Shown here: piece after piece, positions 59,952 through 64,000 of the stretch
Position numbering within the stretch: the first letter of the stretch is position 1
Layout of the letters: each line of letters starts with the position of its first letter
From: Hevea brasiliensis
Taxonomy: Eukaryota; Streptophyta; Magnoliopsida; Malpighiales; Euphorbiaceae
Direction: 5' to 3'
Assembly: GCF_030052815.1 (NCBI RefSeq)
Contig: NC_079509.1
Coordinates: forward strand, 46,970,313 to 47,034,312
DNA: 64,000 nucleotides
Translations under genes and position numbers: made by a program
Notes under the pieces: model-generated
What the model was told of the DNA's origin: nothing
Seen by the model: only the letters and a program-made list of their open reading frames with translations
Databases searched by the model: none

Positions 59952-59956
59952 ATGCA

Positions 59957-62479
59957 GCATCTTCATGATATGCATTACTAATATATCTACCATTAATTAT
60001 GCAATTATAATTAGGATATATTACATAACTAAAATGATGCATGGACATACATAAAATCTAATATAACAGCAAAATAAATCCATTAAAAATAGTTAAGTCA
60101 ATTCTACTCATAGATTGGGTAACCCTTTGCGGTTATTGAATGTGCTAGGCTACTATCATGATTAGTTGGATTTACTTATACAATGTATTAACAATTTATT
60201 GGACACTAATCATTAATTAATCTGTATTTACAAAAATAATGTAACTTAATTATCTTAATTATCCAACTGGAGATTTGATAGAGTCTCTCCTATAACTAGG
60301 CCTATTCTCCCTGCAAAGTAACACAAACACAATGTTTTGGGCCCATTACAACATCAAAATGCCCATCAAAGGCCTACAATAGTCTTAAATCCAAGTCTAG
60401 TGGTCCAATTCTCTAGTCAAGGTTCTTAACTCCTTTGGTAGTCCAATCACTTAGGTTCTATGTTCTGAAAATTAGATAAGTATTCTCGGAGGTCCTTTAC
60501 AGTGTCTTTAGGTTGTTAAAATTCATTATACTTAATTATTATGTGCCAGGAATATTCTATAACTTAATATAATAACCTAGCCTTTAGGTAAATTTACTAA
60601 AGTAGAGATCGAGCTTACCAACACTAATGCTACTACTTGCAATGTGTTCAGGATGTCTAAAAAGCCCATGATTGACTGTAAGAATGCCTAGGTTTTGAGT
60701 TGACATGTTGGGTGCTTGAATTGGGATGAAAAGCCAATCCCGAGTGCCAAAAGGCTATCATTGATATGATCTCACTTATAAAAAGCTCATAATATGTTAA
60801 TAATTATTGTATAATTATATTTAATTTATAGGGAAAAAAAATCTCATTAAGCAATTTAGACTGTTCAATGATCGCCTTTCTCAAATAGGGTCTGATAGAA
60901 GCAAGGTGGATATCATCTCAAAGGGTTCGGCACACTGTATTTCATCAATGGCCTCAAATTGTTGATCTAACAGCCGAATCTTTTGCAATCCTTGCCAAAA
61001 GTTACTAGACCCATTTCTCTTTTCTTCTTCATTTCTTACTGTGTTCTTTCGAATCCCACTAAGCTATATTTTCTCTCATGGTTTCACAAGCCACATATAA
61101 ATAATTTATATATGATATAAATTATTTTTTAATTAAACTCCTTTAAGTAATAAGCTTACATTTAACACTTTAAACATTGGCTAATTATTTTTCTTCTAAT
61201 TACCCTCTTTCTTGAATTTAGTTTTAAGTTATGCTAAAGACTTTAAAATCTAGTAGCAAACTAAATTCATCAATTTAATTAATTAATTAATTAAACTAAT
61301 TAATTAATTAATCAAATTAATATTGTCTTGATCTCTTAAGCTCTATATAGTGTGACTTCTTTGGTTCATTACTAATTGGCAATGAGATTATAATTTTAAC
61401 TCTTTAATATCATTGAAACTCTTTCTATGCCTAGAGTGAACTTCTCTTTCTATTCTTAGTTCTCAGAAATCATGGTTAACACCTAGCATAGTGTACCATG
61501 ACTATCTAACTAGTGATGAATTAAATTCATCCCTTAACTTAGAACCTTAATCATATATACCATGTACTAAATCTCTTCGTTACAAAGTCCCGATTCCAGC
61601 TAGGGTCATGCTTTACGTTAAACCCCATTGCTTTAAATCATATGTTCTTATCTTAATCCTAATTCTTGATTAATGAGACTTACCATCAGAAACTTTTTTT
61701 TTTTTTACTAAGTCAGATTGTCCTAGCCAAGAACTTTCTTTATCAAAAACAATTTATATAGCTAAGATTTTATCTCTATTTACCTAGAGTAACAAATCCC
61801 ATCTTTACTAAACACCTATATAACTAGTCAGAGCCAACACATGCCAGTGTATTCGTACATTGTACAAGTACGTAAAGCTGTATCGAACTCAAACCACCTA
61901 TACATGAGATGACCATGTCACCTTATGTCAAGGTATTATATGTACTATTATGATTTATATGATGATATATTGACAAGAGTAAACTGCATATATATATCAT
62001 CTAAGTATCACTAGTTCGATTTACTTATCTTATAAGTGCCCACCATGTTTGTCCTAACAATATAATGTCAGATAACATAAGACTCAGCATTCCACTTTCA
62101 TGAGTATCTCATACTAATTCGTGGAAATAAGTAGATGTGACAATTTAGCTAGATAGAACGTGCCCAACAAAGTATCCTCGACTATGAACCATTATTTATA
62201 GTACTTATACCAGATAATTCCATCACTTATATTCTTAACACTTAAGAATGAAACTTATAACAAGTTACTAAAGGACTTTATTAAATAAATATAGACAATT
62301 TCATTCAATTAAAAGGAAATTGCCATTAATAGGAATTAATATTTACAAAATACAATATTACAAGTACTACTCTAGGGCATGCTAATAACAAAAGGAATAT
62401 AGGATGAATATAGTTTGGGACTTCTATTAATAGTGGATTTGATGAATATTCAATGAGGTCTACAAGGAGTTTTAGGCTT
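59957..62479. other. Unassigned repeat-like sequence, no gene
   Basis: Its left part probably continues the LTR-like sequence broken at 57662. A (TTAA/ATTA)n run lies at 61273-61320. Over this 2.5 kb I see no open frame of note, no RNA gene and no recognised terminal repeat. Confidence 0.4.
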
Positions 62480-63390
62480 GGTGGAGGCTGAAGTTGTTAA
62501 ATGGGTGACCTACATATAACAGGAGATAAAGGAGAAGTATTTGGGTTAGTGTTATAATGTATATGCGACGGAGTTATCATTTATGATTTTATTGGATGTG
62601 ATGACCTTGCGGTAAGAGAAGGCGTAGTATGTATTTGAGATAAAGAAGAAGAAGAAGGTGGATTAACATTACTTGAAGCTACAACTGCTAGCAAGTGAGA
62701 TGGATGTTGTTGAATCAAAACAACCCATAGCATGGAAGTGTCTTGTGGAGTCATGGTACCAATATTCAGAGCTTTAAAAGGAAAATTTTGATCACAAAAC
62801 TTTGCATGTCTAGCTAAAAAAAAAATATATGCAACATGGTTAGGACTTTGACCCAAGTATACTCAAATTCTGGAATAATAATCAAATTTATGTTATTTAT
62901 ATGGCCAAAGCAGAGGGTATACAATACATCAAAATCTTTAAGTCCAAATAATTTGCTTACTTTTGAAATAATAGGAAAAATGGTGACTTATTATTGATTA
63001 TAAAAGAAGGTAAACTGTTAATAAACATGCCACTCATCTCAAAAGCAAAGTTCCAATATTTGAGTGGCACCTGAGCATAAGCTAAAAGTGTTAATCCTGT
63101 ATCAACTATGTGTCTTATTTTCCTTTCAACAATACCATTCTACTCATTGTATATGGGCAAACAATGCAATGGTGAATACCAACATTGCCCAGTCAGAATG
63201 AAAAGGTTTAATTGTAGCATTGAATTGTAGTTCAACCATAGCTTGAAAGCTTAGAAAATTGAATATACTTCACTCTTATTTTTCAATAAATAAACCCATG
63301 TGAATATAGAAAATCATCAACAAAAAGTAGCATATATCGATGTCCTAAGGCAGATAAAATAAGAGTTGGGCCCTAAACATCTGAATGTAT
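62480..63390 (-). pseudogene. Copia integrase remnant, minus strand
   Basis: On the minus strand the translation gives NGIVERKIRHIVDTGLTLLA, then YWNFAFEMS and INSLPS (about 63000-63160), the C-terminal integrase region of copia elements, in which the ERK stretch holds the catalytic glutamate. Further on, in the 62581-62856 frame, is RHAKFCDQNFPFK, equivalent to the SRHVKFDE-FPF segment that follows the integrase. Stops separate these pieces. RT and the remainder are missing on the left; the right side is cut by a dispersed repeat at 63392. Confidence 0.8.
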
Positions 63391-63391
63391 T

Positions 63392-63560
63392 ATTAGGGCT
63401 GTGCACAGTTCTTGGGGCCGAGAATAGAAACGAACCAAAGAATAGTACCAACCGATAGGAACCATACTAAACCGAAGTTACTTTGATACTTTGGTTCGGT
63501 TTCGGTTCTTCACTAAGAACTAAACTGGAACCGAATCGAGAACTAAATTTATAAATATGT
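63392..63560. repeat. Dispersed GGTTCGGTT repeat
   Basis: Starts TTAGGGCTGTGCACAG and contains TTGGTTCGGTTTCGGTTC and AACCGAATCGAG, related in style to the insertion at 46927-47487. Its right end fades into AT-rich sequence. Confidence 0.5.
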
Positions 63561-64000
63561 TTTTCTATTTTTTTAGATGTATTATATACTTTCAATATAA
63601 TTATCTATATATATTTATATATGTATATATAATTATAAACTAAATACAACCTAATATTATATTTCATTTTTCTATATTTTCTTAATAATTTTAGTTATAA
63701 ATACATTAAATTACCTTATAATTTTTAATTATAAAAATAATATTATCTTATATATATATATGTATATTAATTTTTAATTATATTTGTATCTTATAATTAA
63801 ATATTAAATGATTAATAAATAGTTAAAATATATATTATATGATATACTATTGTATTATATAATATATTTAATCTTAAATTATACATGCAGCTTATAGTTA
63901 AAGATTATATAATTTAAAAATAGCTAAAAAATATATTGTATGATATATTTTTATTAATAACCCAATTCAAAACTTGAATGCTAATTCAATTATGACTTTT
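63561..64000. other. AT-rich sequence to the window end
   Basis: Almost entirely A and T, with TATATATA runs. No gene or element end is visible. Confidence 0.5.

Noticed and set aside
1..64000. tRNA, rRNA and microRNA genes
   Set aside because: No cloverleaf with A/B boxes or rRNA sequence was noticed. The only tRNA-like matches are the primer binding sites. Small RNA genes cannot be excluded by eye.

Overview
This window looks like intergenic heterochromatin from a large, repeat-rich eudicot genome. The composition is AT-rich. There are plant-type Ty1/copia and Ty3/gypsy LTR retrotransposons with initiator-Met tRNA primer sites, LINE tails and a CACTA-like repeat, and one typical plant gene with a short GT-AG intron. 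A woody rosid, possibly Euphorbiaceae, is a guess from general impression and is not proven here. I see no tRNA, rRNA, CRISPR array or bacterial-type gene.

The only host gene I can support as intact is an EG45-like / plant natriuretic peptide-like secreted protein. It has two exons on the minus strand at 43343-43821 and encodes 129 residues. Its second exon and downstream flank are duplicated about 37 kb away (about 4590-6184), where the copy is a pseudogene with an in-frame stop. Its upstream flank is repeated, without coding sequence, at 46140-46840 and 46905-48195.

Layout. 1-1894: part of a Tekay-like gypsy LTR. 1895-4300: copia RNase H remnants, each followed by an LTR. 4590-6184: EG45 duplicate. 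6185-8515: copia relics with two internally repeated LTRs. 8904-18129: gypsy (Tekay/Del-type) element with two 3.4-kb LTRs, primer site, degenerate gag/protease and polypurine tract but no RT or integrase, inserted in or beside a copia pol whose RNase H resumes at 18130. 19532-23572: decayed copia on the minus strand. 23647-25587: another truncated Tekay-like LTR. 26410-27230: copia RT/RNase H relic.

27715-42017: a nested stack. An LTR-311 bp-LTR cassette occurs twice. One copy is split by a 6.1-kb element (28861-34982) bounded by a perfect TCCAT duplication and carrying a gene related to the 'putative gypsy type transposon' family. Between the two cassettes lie an inverted Tekay-like LTR and a CACTA-like tandem array. 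42018-48200: EG45 gene and tandem upstream repeats.

50061-54631: a young copia element with identical 225-bp LTRs and CAAAC duplications, inserted beside a gypsy gag fragment. 55147-55760: LINE-like tails. 57668-59951: a small complete LTR element without coding capacity (ATGCA duplications), itself inside an LTR-like sequence. 62480-63390: copia integrase remnant. The rest is AT-rich sequence with no gene I can recognise. The nesting gives a relative order of insertion. Nothing here looks like a new multi-gene system; the most unusual object is the 28861-34982 element.
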